DNA of 64,000 bases from Oricola indica (GTDB lineage Bacteria > Pseudomonadota > Alphaproteobacteria > Rhizobiales > Rhizobiaceae), in NCBI RefSeq assembly GCF_019966595.1, contig NZ_JAINFJ010000002.1:145330-209329 (forward strand). The letters run 5' to 3'. How positions within the stretch are numbered: the first letter of the stretch is position 1; each line of letters starts with the position of its first letter. This document shows positions 46,812 through 55,805 of the stretch, piece by piece. The notes beneath the pieces were generated by a model. The model was not told the origin of the DNA, did no database searches, and saw nothing but the letters and a program-made list of their open reading frames with translations. A program made the translations under genes and the position numbers.

Positions 46812-48146
46812 TCAGTGGGATCCGTCGCTGTGGGAGCGGCGGATTCGGCGCACAAGAAGCCAGATGACAATCAAAACGATCGGCACGGCCATCGCCGTCA
46901 CGGTCGAATCCTTCAGGCCAAAACGCTCCGCGCCCGCGCCCTTCGCCACATAACCGATCAGCCCAACGACGTAATAGGACACGGCAGCGACCGACAGCCC
47001 CTCCACCGTCTGTTGCAAGCGCAATTGCAGCTTTGCGCGCGTGTTCATCGAATGCAGCAGGTCGCGGTTCTGTTTCTCCACCGCCACGTCGACCTTGGTG
47101 CGCAGCAGCGTGGCGGCACGCGCCAGCTTGAGTGACAGATTGGCCAGCCGATCCTCGACGGAACGGCATGTTCGCATGGCCGGCGCGATACGGCGGCCGA
47201 GAAATCCCCGCCAGGTCTCGAAACCGGTCACCGGCTCCTCGGAGAGCGCATCGAGCCGGTCTTGCACGATTTCGTCATAGGCGCGGCTGGCGCCGAAACG
47301 GTAGAGGCTCGACGCGGCGTCGGCCTCGAGGTCGGCCGCGAGCGAGGTGATGTCGTCGAGCAGCGGTTCCGCGTCCCCCGCCTCGACCGAGCGCATGCGA
47401 TCGGTCAGGGCGGCAAGCTGATCCTCCGCCTTGCGCATGCGCGGCGAAAGCCGCTGCGCCAGCGGCAGGCCGAGCATGGCCAGTGTTCGATAGATTTCGA
47501 TGTCGAACAGCCGTTGAGCGAGCGCGCCCGTGCGCTGCGGTGTCATGCCCTTGTCGAGAACCAGTATTCGCGTCAGCCCGGAGGCATCCTGCCAGAAATC
47601 AGTAACGACGGTCGCCAGCCCGCCCTCCACGGAGGAACAGCAGATCGTCGCCTGGTCGAAATGGGCGATCAGATCCAGCGACGCCTGCGAATGCTCGCGG
47701 ATTTCCATGCGCACACCGGCGATCAGCGTTCCCGGCGCCGGAAACTCCTCACCGAAGGGATGCCCCATGAGCGGCGCGCCGAATTCCGCGGGCAGCGGTC
47801 CCTGCCACAGATAGGTCGAGGCCTCGGTATGGCGCTCCCATTGCAGCGTGCCGTTTCCGGTCACGATCGTGTGGTGGCGCGCCGATTTTTCGGGCGGCGC
47901 TGCGCCGTGTCGGCGTGACAATTCCGACAAAACGGCATGATCGACGGTGGATCCGCCCTCGGTCATGAAACACAGCTTGACCAGCGCGCGCGGCGCGGAG
48001 ACCGACGGTGCGGGGCGGGAATGGATTTCCCCGAGCGCGGCGGAACGGTTCACATGCAGCGGAAAACCGAATGCGCCGCGCCGTTCGACTCGCTGCGTTA
48101 CATCGTCTCTTTCGGGTGTGGAGGAAGGCATGGTGGGGTCGTTCAT
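46812..48146 (-). CDS. DUF3422 protein
   Basis: A 444-residue protein of the alphaproteobacterial DUF3422 family: EIHSRPAP near the N-terminus, RGFLGRRIAPAMRTC in the middle. Two C-terminal hydrophobic helices (SVAAVSYYVVGLIGYVAKG and VTAMAVPIVLIVIWLLV) are preceded by a long helical region. This is likely an inner-membrane protein with a large cytoplasmic N-part. The function is unknown. The start is taken as ATG 48146; an in-frame TTG is two codons upstream and a second ATG at 48131. Confidence 0.85.
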   Translation of the reverse strand: MNDPTMPSSTPERDDVTQRVERRGAFGFPLHVNRSAALGEIHSRPAPSVSAPRALVKLCFMTEGGSTVDHAVLSELSRRHGAAPPEKSARHHTIVTGNGTLQWERHTEASTYLWQGPLPAEFGAPLMGHPFGEEFPAPGTLIAGVRMEIREHSQASLDLIAHFDQATICCSSVEGGLATVVTDFWQDASGLTRILVLDKGMTPQRTGALAQRLFDIEIYRTLAMLGLPLAQRLSPRMRKAEDQLAALTDRMRSVEAGDAEPLLDDITSLAADLEADAASSLYRFGASRAYDEIVQDRLDALSEEPVTGFETWRGFLGRRIAPAMRTCRSVEDRLANLSLKLARAATLLRTKVDVAVEKQNRDLLHSMNTRAKLQLRLQQTVEGLSVAAVSYYVVGLIGYVAKGAGAERFGLKDSTVTAMAVPIVLIVIWLLVRRIRRSHSDGSH

Positions 48147-48244
48147 AAGCAAGCCGTGACAAAATCGATCCGACTATACCGCGAGAACTTGCGAATGATA
48201 CTGACGCAATGGCCGCACCCGGGACTTGCCGCGCGTTCCGCGGT

Positions 48245-48619
48245 TCATTCATCGGGATATCTGGCAGCGACATAATCCTTCAGGCCGGGTCGCGCTTCGT
48301 CGAGCGAGCCGAAAATCTCCGTTTCCGGCCAGCGGGCGTCCGTTTCCTTCTGCCATGTCATGTGAACCCATGCGACGCGCCCGTCACGCGCCAAGAACAG
48401 CACGTCATCCAACCCGTCGACACGTCCTATGGCGCGCCAGCGGCCGGGCCGAAGCCGGTGTTTCGGGGGAAGCTGGTCCTTGAGTGCGCCTGTAAAGATG
48501 GCCCCGGTCCAGGCGTCGATACCGATCCAGCCCTCGGCGGGATTCCGGTCGAAATCCTCGCGCGCACGGCGAACCCAGCGCGGCTCCATCCATGCCGCCA
48601 GCCTTTGCGTGAAACCCAT
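48245..48619 (-). CDS. hypothetical protein
   Basis: A 124-residue Trp- and Arg-rich soluble protein (WMEPRWVRRAREDFDRNPAE, later VAWVHMTWQKETDARWPETE) with no domain I recognise. The ATG at 48617-48619 has GCGAGGC about 5 bases upstream. A tandem ATG lies one codon before. It is 98 bases from the DUF3422 start on the same strand and divergent from the GntR gene. Longer in-frame readings antisense to the GntR gene are rejected. Confidence 0.6.
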   Translation of the reverse strand: MGFTQRLAAWMEPRWVRRAREDFDRNPAEGWIGIDAWTGAIFTGALKDQLPPKHRLRPGRWRAIGRVDGLDDVLFLARDGRVAWVHMTWQKETDARWPETEIFGSLDEARPGLKDYVAARYPDE

Positions 48620-48695
48620 CATTGCCTCGCCATTTGCCGCCCAGCGATTGTCATGACGCATGCCCGACATGCAAGTCCGCACATTGCTCACGCGG

Positions 48696-48718
48696 ATTGG
48701 ACAAGAAAATTGACCAAT
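48696..48718. promoter_or_regulatory. possible autoregulatory operator of the GntR gene
   Basis: ATTGG, 13 bases, CCAAT; the inner parts TTGGAC / GACCAA match in 5 of 6 positions. FadR-type regulators often bind TTGG...CCAA-like dyads upstream of their own gene. It lies 46 bases before the ATG. Confidence 0.35.
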
Positions 48719-48763
48719 TAGCCCCACCCCCGCTACTTTGGTGGCCGTTGAGGAGCGCAGAGA

Positions 48764-49546
48764 ATGTCCGAGGGCTTTTATTCGCCGATCGATCACGTGC
48801 GCACGGCTGACGAAGTCTGCGCCCAGATCGAAACGCTCGTGCTCGAAGGGGTGCTGCGCGTCGGCGACAAGCTGCCGGGAGAACGCGAATTGTCGCGCCG
48901 GTTCGACGTCTCCCGCCCGGTCCTGCGCGAGGCGATCAAGCAACTGGAAACGCGTGGCCTCGTCGTCACCCGCCACGGCGGCGGCACCTTCGTCGCCGAC
49001 GTCATCGGCGACGTCTTCTCGCCGGTGATGCTCGAACTGATCGCGCGCCACCCCAAGGCGACACATGACTATCTCGAATATCGCCGCGACGTGGAGGGCA
49101 TCGCCGCCGCATATGCGGCCGAACGCGCGACCGAACACGACAAGGCGCTGCTGGCCGACATCATGAGACGCATGGAGGCAGCCCACGCCGATGACGATAC
49201 GCGCGAAGAAGCCGAGATCGACATCGAGTTCCACAACGCGATCTGCGAGAGCGCACATAACCTGCTTTTGATGCACGCGCTCCGGTCCTGCTATCGCGTG
49301 CTCGCGAACGGCGTGTTCTTCTCGCGCGCCCTCGTCTACGGCCTGCCGGGTGCGCGCGACGAACTGCTCAAACAGCATCGCGCCGTGCATGACGCGATCA
49401 TGGCCGGCGATCCCGCCGCCGCGAAACGGGCGGCGGAGGCGCACATGGAATTCGTCGAGAAATACAGCCTCGAAGCCGAGCGCGCGAAATCGCGCGAGGC
49501 AGTCTCCCGCCTCCGCCGCGCGCAGCGGCTGGAGGGGGCGGACTAG
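48764..49546 (+). CDS. GntR-family regulator, FadR subfamily (FCD domain)
   Basis: A 260-residue regulator. A winged HTH covers about residues 10-75 (LRVGDKLPGERELSRRFDVS, then TRHGGGTFVAD). A C-terminal FCD domain carries the metal-site Asp/His residues (EIDIEFHNAI, QHRAVHDAI, EAHMEF). FadR/LldR-type proteins sense small acids. Its convergent neighbour is the lldD-type gene (4-base overlap), so lactate response is plausible. GAGGAG lies upstream of the ATG. Confidence 0.92.
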   Translation: MSEGFYSPIDHVRTADEVCAQIETLVLEGVLRVGDKLPGERELSRRFDVSRPVLREAIKQLETRGLVVTRHGGGTFVADVIGDVFSPVMLELIARHPKATHDYLEYRRDVEGIAAAYAAERATEHDKALLADIMRRMEAAHADDDTREEAEIDIEFHNAICESAHNLLLMHALRSCYRVLANGVFFSRALVYGLPGARDELLKQHRAVHDAIMAGDPAAAKRAAEAHMEFVEKYSLEAERAKSREAVSRLRRAQRLEGAD

Positions 49547-50874
49547 CTCTCGGTTTTCTTGCTTGCCGGTTTGCGCCGCGCGGTTGTCCGTTTCGCGGTC
49601 GTTTTCGCGGCCGCGGCGGTTTTCGACTTCGCGGCAGCCGGCTTGGCCGCTGCTGGCTTGGCGCGCGGCTTTGCCGGTGCTTTCGCTTCCGGCTTGGCTT
49701 TCGGCACGAAGACCTTGCGGGCGGTTGCCGGCGGCGTCAGCAGGTTCTGGTAGCCGACTTCGTTGATGTCGGTCTCACCGGCCAGCGCCATGGTCAGGTC
49801 GAGTTCCTTCTTCAGCAACTGGAGCGCCTTGGTCACGCCGGCCTCGCCGGCAGCGCCGAGGCCATAGACGAAGGCGCGACCGATGAAGGTCGACTTCGCG
49901 CCGAGCGCGATTGCCTTGAAGATGTCCTGGCCCGACCGAATGCCCGAATCGAGATGGATTTCGATCTGGTCGCCGACCGCATCGACGATAGGCGGCAGCA
50001 TGTCGATGGTCGCCGCCGCGCCGTCGAGCTGGCGTCCGCCGTGGTTCGACACGATTATCGCATCGGCGCCCAGCTTGGCGGCGATCTTCGCGTCCTCGAC
50101 GTCGTTGACGCCTTTCAGGATCAGCTTGCCGTCCCAGTGCTTCTTGATCCACTCGACCGATTCCCAGTCGAGTGTCGGGTCGAACTGGCTGTTGGTCCAG
50201 TCGCCGAGCGAGGACATGTCCTCGACGCCCTTCACATGGCCGACGATGTTGCCGAAGCTGCGATTCTGCGTCTGCAGCATGCCGAGGCACCATGCCGGCT
50301 TGAAGGCCAGGTTGATCAGGTTCGCGATGGTGGGCTTGGGCGGCGCCGACAGGCCGTTCTTCACGTCCTTGTGGCGCTGGGCGAGAATCTGCAGGTCAAG
50401 CGTCAGCACCAGCGCGGAGCAGCCCGCCGCCTTGGCGCGGCCGATCAGATCGGCGGCGAAACCGCGATCGCGCATCACGTAGAGCTGGAACCAGAACGGC
50501 TTCGACGTCGCCTTGGCGACTTCCTCGATGGAGCAGATGCTCATGGTCGACAGGGTGAAGGGCACGCCGAATTTCTCGGCGGCGCGCGCGGCGTGGATTT
50601 CGCCGTCCGGATGCTGCATGCCGGTCATGCCCACCGGCGCGAGCGCGGTCGGGATCGAAACATCATGACCGATCATGGTGGTCGATACCGAGCGGTTGTC
50701 GATGTTGCGCGCAACACGCTGGCGCAGCTTGATCTTTTCGAACGCGTCGGTGTTGTCGCGATAGGTCGATTCGGTCCATGCACCGGAATCCGCGTAGTCA
50801 TAGAACATGCGCGGCACGCGCCTGCGCGCGATCTTCTGCAGATCGTAGATGTCGGTAACCTTGTCGAGGGTCAT
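49543..50874 (-). CDS. lldD: FMN-dependent L-lactate dehydrogenase with histone-like C-terminal tail
   Basis: A 443-residue alpha-hydroxyacid dehydrogenase. The N-terminal IARRRVPRMFYDYADSG, the FMN-binding centre, the active-site SNHGGRQLDGA and LDSGIRSGQDIFKAIALGA are intact. It oxidises L-lactate to pyruvate, feeding electrons to quinone. Family members are about 380-400 residues. Here the last 55 or so residues form a Lys/Ala/Pro/Arg-rich tail (AKPRAKPAAAKPAAAKSKTA, ending RRKPASKKTES) resembling histone H1. It overlaps the stop of the convergent GntR gene by 4 bases. Confidence 0.92.
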   Translation of the reverse strand: MTLDKVTDIYDLQKIARRRVPRMFYDYADSGAWTESTYRDNTDAFEKIKLRQRVARNIDNRSVSTTMIGHDVSIPTALAPVGMTGMQHPDGEIHAARAAEKFGVPFTLSTMSICSIEEVAKATSKPFWFQLYVMRDRGFAADLIGRAKAAGCSALVLTLDLQILAQRHKDVKNGLSAPPKPTIANLINLAFKPAWCLGMLQTQNRSFGNIVGHVKGVEDMSSLGDWTNSQFDPTLDWESVEWIKKHWDGKLILKGVNDVEDAKIAAKLGADAIIVSNHGGRQLDGAAATIDMLPPIVDAVGDQIEIHLDSGIRSGQDIFKAIALGAKSTFIGRAFVYGLGAAGEAGVTKALQLLKKELDLTMALAGETDINEVGYQNLLTPPATARKVFVPKAKPEAKAPAKPRAKPAAAKPAAAKSKTAAAAKTTAKRTTARRKPASKKTES

Positions 50875-51001
50875 GCGTGCGTGTCTCCAGCCTGGATGTT
50901 CGCACGGTCATAGCCGCAACGCGGCGCGAGGAAAAGACATCGCCCGGTCCGCGGATTGCGAAACGGGCGTAAAAGGAAACGAAATTTTGCGGAGGATGGC
51001 G

Positions 51002-51151
51002 TCAGTTGACGGAAACGAGTTCGCCCATCGAAACGCCGTAGCCATCGCTCGGAACCTTGCCGGCAAGCGCACCGTCCGTATAGACCGCGAGGCCCCAGAA
51101 AGAGATTGCAAGCAGCGTGGCCGCCGACAGGAATGCAGCGCGGACGGACAT
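51002..51151 (-). CDS. small single-pass membrane protein
   Basis: A 49-residue protein, MSVRAAFLSAATLLAISFWG onward, with one hydrophobic helix and a polar C-terminus (KVPSDGYGVSMGELVSVN). AGGAG lies 6 bases before the ATG at 51149-51151, which supports real translation. It resembles short signal-peptide-like proteins of unknown role. It lies 127 bases upstream of lldD on the same strand. Confidence 0.6.
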   Translation of the reverse strand: MSVRAAFLSAATLLAISFWGLAVYTDGALAGKVPSDGYGVSMGELVSVN

Positions 51152-51341
51152 GTCGAACTCCTGAAAGTCTAATTTTCCTGGGGGCATGTAACCATGCCGG
51201 TCGGATAGGATCAGTGCTGTCCGTCACACATCAGAACCGCACGTGACTGCCTATAGGGATTACGTCGGGAAAACGCCATAGGCTTTTCAGCGTTCCATAA
51301 AAATTTCACAAAGGAAAAAACGAACGGTTAAGGGCCGCCTC

Positions 51342-51986
51342 ATGCCACTGCAAAATCGTGTCACGCCCTTCGGCGAGATCGTCGCGCACCCCGCGCGCGG
51401 GCTCTTCACGGGCAATCGCGGCATCCTGCATGACGCCACCACCCGCACGCTTCATCCGCGCCGACGCTGGACGAACAAGGCGTGGATTTGCTGCTTGTGC
51501 GATTTTCGCGAGATCCGCCGCGACGTGATGGGGTTCAACGGACCGAACGGGCGTGAGGGATGGACGGAACTGTTCTTCCTCGATGAGGCGACCGCGCTGG
51601 CCGCCGGGCACCGCCCCTGTTTCTATTGCCGCCGCGCCGACGCGCTTCGCTTCCAGGCGGCGTGGGCCGCAGGCAATGGCGAGGATGCGCCGAAGGCCGT
51701 CCATATCGACGCCGTGCTGCACGCCGAGCGGCTCGACGGCCGCGCCAAGCGTCTGCATGACCTGTCGGTCCCCGCCGAATCGCTCCCGGACGGTGCGATG
51801 ATCACCGATGGCGGTGATCCTTTCCTGCTCGCCGGGGGCAAGGCACGGCGCTGGTCGTTCGACGGCTATGGTCCGCCGGTTCGGCCGCCACGCTCCGGCC
51901 TGTCGCTCCTGACGCCGCCCTCGACCGTCGCGGCGCTCGGCGCCGGCTACAGGCCGGTGCTGCATCCATCGGCGCGCGACGATTGA
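51342..51986 (+). CDS. conserved hypothetical protein with paired CxxC motifs
   Basis: A 214-residue protein of unknown function. Two Cys pairs, ICCLCDF (about residue 50) and CFYCRRADA (about residue 93), are spaced as a zinc site. Between them are Trp/Arg-rich stretches, and a RFQAAW segment follows. A nucleic-acid-binding role is possible from the zinc-like layout. It is followed 32 bases later by rsmE. The plus-strand frame is preferred because the opposite frame (51306-52028) lacks family resemblance. Confidence 0.72.
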   Translation: MPLQNRVTPFGEIVAHPARGLFTGNRGILHDATTRTLHPRRRWTNKAWICCLCDFREIRRDVMGFNGPNGREGWTELFFLDEATALAAGHRPCFYCRRADALRFQAAWAAGNGEDAPKAVHIDAVLHAERLDGRAKRLHDLSVPAESLPDGAMITDGGDPFLLAGGKARRWSFDGYGPPVRPPRSGLSLLTPPSTVAALGAGYRPVLHPSARDD

Positions 51987-52017
51987 CCTTTCGGGCCTGT
52001 CGGGCCATGCCTTCGCC

Positions 52018-52755
52018 ATGCGCGCCAACTACCGAATGCAACGCCTTTTCATTGACGCCCCGCTCGCCGCGGGCGCCACCGTCGAGCCCGACAAGGCACA
52101 GTCGAACTATCTTCTCAACGTCCTGCGCCTGTCCGAAGGCGCGGAACTGCTGATCTTCAACGGACGCGACGGCGAATGGCGCGCGACCCTGCGCCAGCCC
52201 GGCAAGAAACAGGCGGCGCTCGATCTCGCCGAACAGGTGCGCCCGCAGCCCGAACCGTCCGGTCTCGTCTACTGTTTCGCGCCGCTGAAATCCGGTCGGC
52301 TCGACTACATGGTCCAGAAGGCCGTCGAGATGGGCGCGGGCGTGCTGCAGCCGGTAATGACGCATCACACCCAGGTGCCGAAGATCAATGTCGAGCGCAT
52401 GGCCGCCAATGCGCGCGAGGCCGCCGAGCAATGCGGCATCCTGTCGATCCCCGAATGCCGCGAGCCGCAGAAGCTGGACCGCCTCCTCGCCGACTGGGAC
52501 CCGGAGCGCCGGCTGATCTTCTGCGACGAGGACGCCGCGACGAACAATCCGCTGGCGACCCTGCAAGGCATTCCCGACGCGCCGCTTGGCGTCATCATTG
52601 GCCCGGAGGGCGGTTTTTCGGATACCGAACGCGAGCAGCTGCATGCCCTGCCCTTTGTGACGGCGATTCCGCTCGGCCCGCGCATCCTGCGTGCCGACAC
52701 CGCCGCCGTCGCCGCGCTCGCGGTCATACAGGCGACGGCGGGAGACTGGGATTGA
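52018..52755 (+). CDS. rsmE: 16S rRNA (uracil(1498)-N(3))-methyltransferase RsmE
   Basis: A 245-residue SPOUT-family methyltransferase with an N-terminal PUA-like part ([20 protein letters not shown]). The C-terminal knot motifs are [16 protein letters not shown] (about residue 192) and [16 protein letters not shown]. It methylates U1498 of 16S rRNA. No clear ribosome-binding site precedes the ATG. It is followed by gshA. Confidence 0.94.
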   Translation: MRANYRMQRLFIDAPLAAGATVEPDKAQSNYLLNVLRLSEGAELLIFNGRDGEWRATLRQPGKKQAALDLAEQVRPQPEPSGLVYCFAPLKSGRLDYMVQKAVEMGAGVLQPVMTHHTQVPKINVERMAANAREAAEQCGILSIPECREPQKLDRLLADWDPERRLIFCDEDAATNNPLATLQGIPDAPLGVIIGPEGGFSDTEREQLHALPFVTAIPLGPRILRADTAAVAALAVIQATAGDWD

Positions 52756-52851
52756 TTCAATATATCTTGACGCTGGATGCGAAAAAACGCGCTTGCCCGG
52801 AGCAGCGCGAATGTCCATCTAGGCGACCGGACCAATGCGAGGGGCGGCCCG

Positions 52852-54225
52852 ATGGCGCGTGATACCACAGACGAAACACCGATTTCCTCCGTCGAGGAAC
52901 TGGCCGACTATCTGGCTTCGGGCTGCAAGCCGAAGGACGATTGGCGTATCGGGACCGAGCACGAAAAATTTCCCTTTTTCGTCGAGGACAACAGCCCGGT
53001 TCCCTATGACGGCGAGCGCTCGATCCGCGCCCTGCTGGAGGGCATGAAGGAGACGCTCGGCTGGACGCCGATCATGGATGAGGGCCGCATCATCGGGCTC
53101 TACGAGCCGACCGGCATGGGTGCGATCAGCCTCGAACCCGGCGGCCAGTTCGAACTGTCGGGCGCACCGCTGGAGACGATCCACCAGACCTGTCGCGAGT
53201 CCAACGCGCATCTCGCCCAGCTTCGCCAGATCGCCGATCCGCTCGGCATCAAGTTCCTCGGCCTCGGCGCCAGCCCGAAATGGACGCTCGCCGAAACACC
53301 ACGCATGCCCAAGTCGCGCTACGACATCATGCGCAACTACATGCCCAAGGTCGGCAAGGACGGCCTCGACATGATGCACCGGACCTCGACGATCCAGGTC
53401 AATCTCGACTTCGCGTCGGAAGCCGACATGCGCAAGAAGATGCAGGTCTCCTACCGGTTGCAGCCGATCGCCACCGCATTGTTCGCCAATTCGCCCTTCA
53501 CCGAGGGCAAGCCGAACGGCCTCCTCTCCTGGCGCGCCGACATCTGGCGCGACACGGATAACGACCGGGCCGGTGTGCTGCCATTCGTCTTTTCCGACGA
53601 TTTCGGCTTCATGGACTACACCCAGTGGGTGCTCGACGTGCCGATGTATTTCGTGCTGCGCGAAGGCAAGTACCGCGACTGCACCCATGTCACGTTCCGC
53701 CAGTTCATGGACGGCGCGCTGGAGGGCGAGATCCCGGATGCGCGGCCCAATCTTGGCGACTGGACCAACCATCTTTCCACCGTCTTCCCGGAAGTGCGGC
53801 TGAAGAAATTCATGGAGATGCGCGGCGCCGATGGCGGCCCCTGGCGCAAGATCTGTGCCCTGCCCGCGCTTTGGGTCGGGCTGACCTATGACGAGAATGC
53901 GCTGGAGGCGGCCGACGCGCTGACCCGCGACTGGACCTTCGAGGACGTCGTCGCCGCGCGTGACGCCGTGCCCCGCGAAGGGCTGAACGCCAGGATCAGA
54001 AACCGCACCGTGCGCGAGATCGGCTATGATGTCCTGCGCATAGCCCGCAACGGCCTGCAGTCGCGCGCACGGCCGAATTCCGAAGGGTTCGACGAGACGC
54101 ATTTCCTCGCGCCGCTGGAGGAAATCGTCGCGCGCGGCACCACCACCGCCGAACAGATGGTCACCGAATACCACTCGGTGTGGGGCGGCTCCATCGAGCC
54201 CGTGTTCATGGAATACGCCTACTGA
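52852..54225 (+). CDS. gshA: glutamate--cysteine ligase (plant/alphaproteobacterial type)
   Basis: A 457-residue GCS2-type enzyme: IGTEHEKFPFF near residue 35, GMGAISLEPGGQFELSGAP, MHRTSTIQVNLDF and KWTLAETPRMPKSRYDIM. It makes gamma-glutamylcysteine, the first step of glutathione synthesis. The ATG at 52852 has GAGGGG 8 bases upstream; the longer in-frame reading from 52777 is rejected. It may be read together with rsmE, 96 bases before it. Confidence 0.95.
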   Translation: MARDTTDETPISSVEELADYLASGCKPKDDWRIGTEHEKFPFFVEDNSPVPYDGERSIRALLEGMKETLGWTPIMDEGRIIGLYEPTGMGAISLEPGGQFELSGAPLETIHQTCRESNAHLAQLRQIADPLGIKFLGLGASPKWTLAETPRMPKSRYDIMRNYMPKVGKDGLDMMHRTSTIQVNLDFASEADMRKKMQVSYRLQPIATALFANSPFTEGKPNGLLSWRADIWRDTDNDRAGVLPFVFSDDFGFMDYTQWVLDVPMYFVLREGKYRDCTHVTFRQFMDGALEGEIPDARPNLGDWTNHLSTVFPEVRLKKFMEMRGADGGPWRKICALPALWVGLTYDENALEAADALTRDWTFEDVVAARDAVPREGLNARIRNRTVREIGYDVLRIARNGLQSRARPNSEGFDETHFLAPLEEIVARGTTTAEQMVTEYHSVWGGSIEPVFMEYAY

Positions 54226-54340
54226 AGGCATCGGGAACCGGCCGACGCTTTCACGATCGCGCCAGGCCAGCGGCGTCCTTGCCGGATTGCCGCAAGCGCG
54301 CCGCGTGTTATGCTCGCCCCATAGCCACGGAGGAATGCCC

Positions 54341-55246
54341 ATGCTGCCGCTGTTCGATATGTTCGCCAATGCCCAGAATGGCGATGCGATCAACCAGATG
54401 GCCCGCCAGTTCGGCCTGACGCAGAAACAGACCGAGGATGCGCTTGCCGCGTTGATGCCGGCCTTTTCGACCGGCCTGAAACGCAACGCTTCCGACCCGA
54501 TGGGCGTCGGCAATTTCCTGCAGGCGGTGGCCGGCGGCGACCACGCGAAATATTTCGAGGACATGACCCGCGCCTTCTCGCCGACGGGCATCGACGAGGG
54601 TAACGGCATTCTCGGCCATCTGTTCGGATCCAAGGAGGTCAGCCGCGCCGTCGCGGCCCAGGCCGCGCAGGCCACGGGCATCGGGCAGGAAATCCTCAAG
54701 CAGATGCTGCCCGTTATCGCTTCGACCATGATGGGCGGGCTGTTCAAGCAGTCGACGGGCCAGATGAACGCCATGTCCGGCTACGGAGCGGCGCAGGGCA
54801 ATGTCATCGGTCAGGTGATCGAGCAGATGATGCGCCAGCAGGCGGAGATGGCGGAACGCATGCAGCCGCGCCGGCAGGAGCCGGAACCGGCGGCAAACCC
54901 GTTCGAGAACCCCTTCGGCAAGGCGCTGGAACAGATGTTCGGCGGCGCGACGCAATCGAAACCGGAGCCGCAAAAGCGTGCGGAGCCGGATTTCGATCCG
55001 ATGAACCCGATGAACAATCCGCTCGGCCGTATCTTCCAGGACATGATGAAGGGCGGTTTCGCACAGCCGCAGGCGCGGCAACCCGAACCGGAGCCGGAGC
55101 CTGAACCCGAAACGACATCAGGCAATCCCTATGGCGACCTGTTCGGCGAGATGTTCGAGGCCGGACGCAAGACGCAGTCGCAGTACCAGAAGTCGATGGA
55201 ACAAATCTTCGACAGCTATCTGGACGGCATGAAACGGCGGTCGTGA
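54341..55246 (+). CDS. DUF937 family protein
   Basis: A 301-residue protein. The N-terminal 150 residues fit DUF937 (QMARQFGLTQKQTEDALAAL, later ILGHLFGSKEVSRAVAAQAA). The rest is Met/Gln/Pro-rich and low complexity (RQPEPEPEPEPETTSG and two NPFG-type repeats). The function is unknown. The ATG at 54341 has GGAGG 7 bases upstream; an ATG two codons earlier would be too close to it. It converges with the rhodanese gene. Confidence 0.85.
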   Translation: MLPLFDMFANAQNGDAINQMARQFGLTQKQTEDALAALMPAFSTGLKRNASDPMGVGNFLQAVAGGDHAKYFEDMTRAFSPTGIDEGNGILGHLFGSKEVSRAVAAQAAQATGIGQEILKQMLPVIASTMMGGLFKQSTGQMNAMSGYGAAQGNVIGQVIEQMMRQQAEMAERMQPRRQEPEPAANPFENPFGKALEQMFGGATQSKPEPQKRAEPDFDPMNPMNNPLGRIFQDMMKGGFAQPQARQPEPEPEPEPETTSGNPYGDLFGEMFEAGRKTQSQYQKSMEQIFDSYLDGMKRRS

Positions 55247-55274
55247 TCGCTCGCGACCGCCGCAAGTCGAGGCG

Positions 55275-55652
55275 TTACGGCTGACGCGGTTCCGGTGCGC
55301 CGGTCGCCATGTTGGTGCCGATATAGGGCAGGCCCGCAGCCTTCCAGCCGCCGAATCCGCCTTCCATGTGGGCGATATTGGAGAAGCCCGCCTCCAGGCA
55401 CATCGTGGCGATTTTCTTCGAGCGCACGCCCGACCCGCAATAGAAGACCACCGGGCGCTTTTCGTTGTCGGGAATGTTCTTGACCTTCAGGAAGGACATC
55501 GGCGCAAGCATCGCGCCATCGACATGTTCGAACATGTACTCGGCCGGCGTGCGCACGTCGATCAGGACGATCTCGCCCTTGTCGTAGGCGTCCGCCACCT
55601 CGTTTGCGGTCCATGTGTCGAGCGTGCCATTGGCGAGTTTTTCGGTCTGCAT
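55275..55652 (-). CDS. rhodanese-like sulfurtransferase
   Basis: A 125-residue single rhodanese domain. VLIDVRTPAEY, then the active-site loop YCGSGVRS with the catalytic Cys (about residue 72), and GGFGGWKAAGLP at the end. It moves sulfane sulfur in the cytoplasm; the partner is unknown. The ATG at 55650-55652 has GAGGAAG about 7 bases upstream and is preferred over the ATG 8 codons earlier. Confidence 0.88.
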   Translation of the reverse strand: MQTEKLANGTLDTWTANEVADAYDKGEIVLIDVRTPAEYMFEHVDGAMLAPMSFLKVKNIPDNEKRPVVFYCGSGVRSKKIATMCLEAGFSNIAHMEGGFGGWKAAGLPYIGTNMATGAPEPRQP

Positions 55653-55805
55653 GATGTCTTCCTCGGTTGGGGTCATATGTTGAAAACGACATATTCAAGA
55701 ATGTTTATATAAAGAAGCTGCGCACGGTTTCCAGTCCCGCCGAAGGGAAAATCCGCAATCACGGCCGACCTTGACCGCGCGGCATCCGTCGGCGTTATTG
55801 GCGTC

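Noticed and set aside
48619..49444. Long in-frame extension of the hypothetical gene at 48245
   Set aside because: It would be antisense to the GntR gene; a start with a ribosome-binding site exists at 48619.
51306..52028. 240-codon minus-strand frame opposite the CxxC protein
   Set aside because: No family resemblance and no ribosome-binding site; the plus frame has paired Cys motifs.
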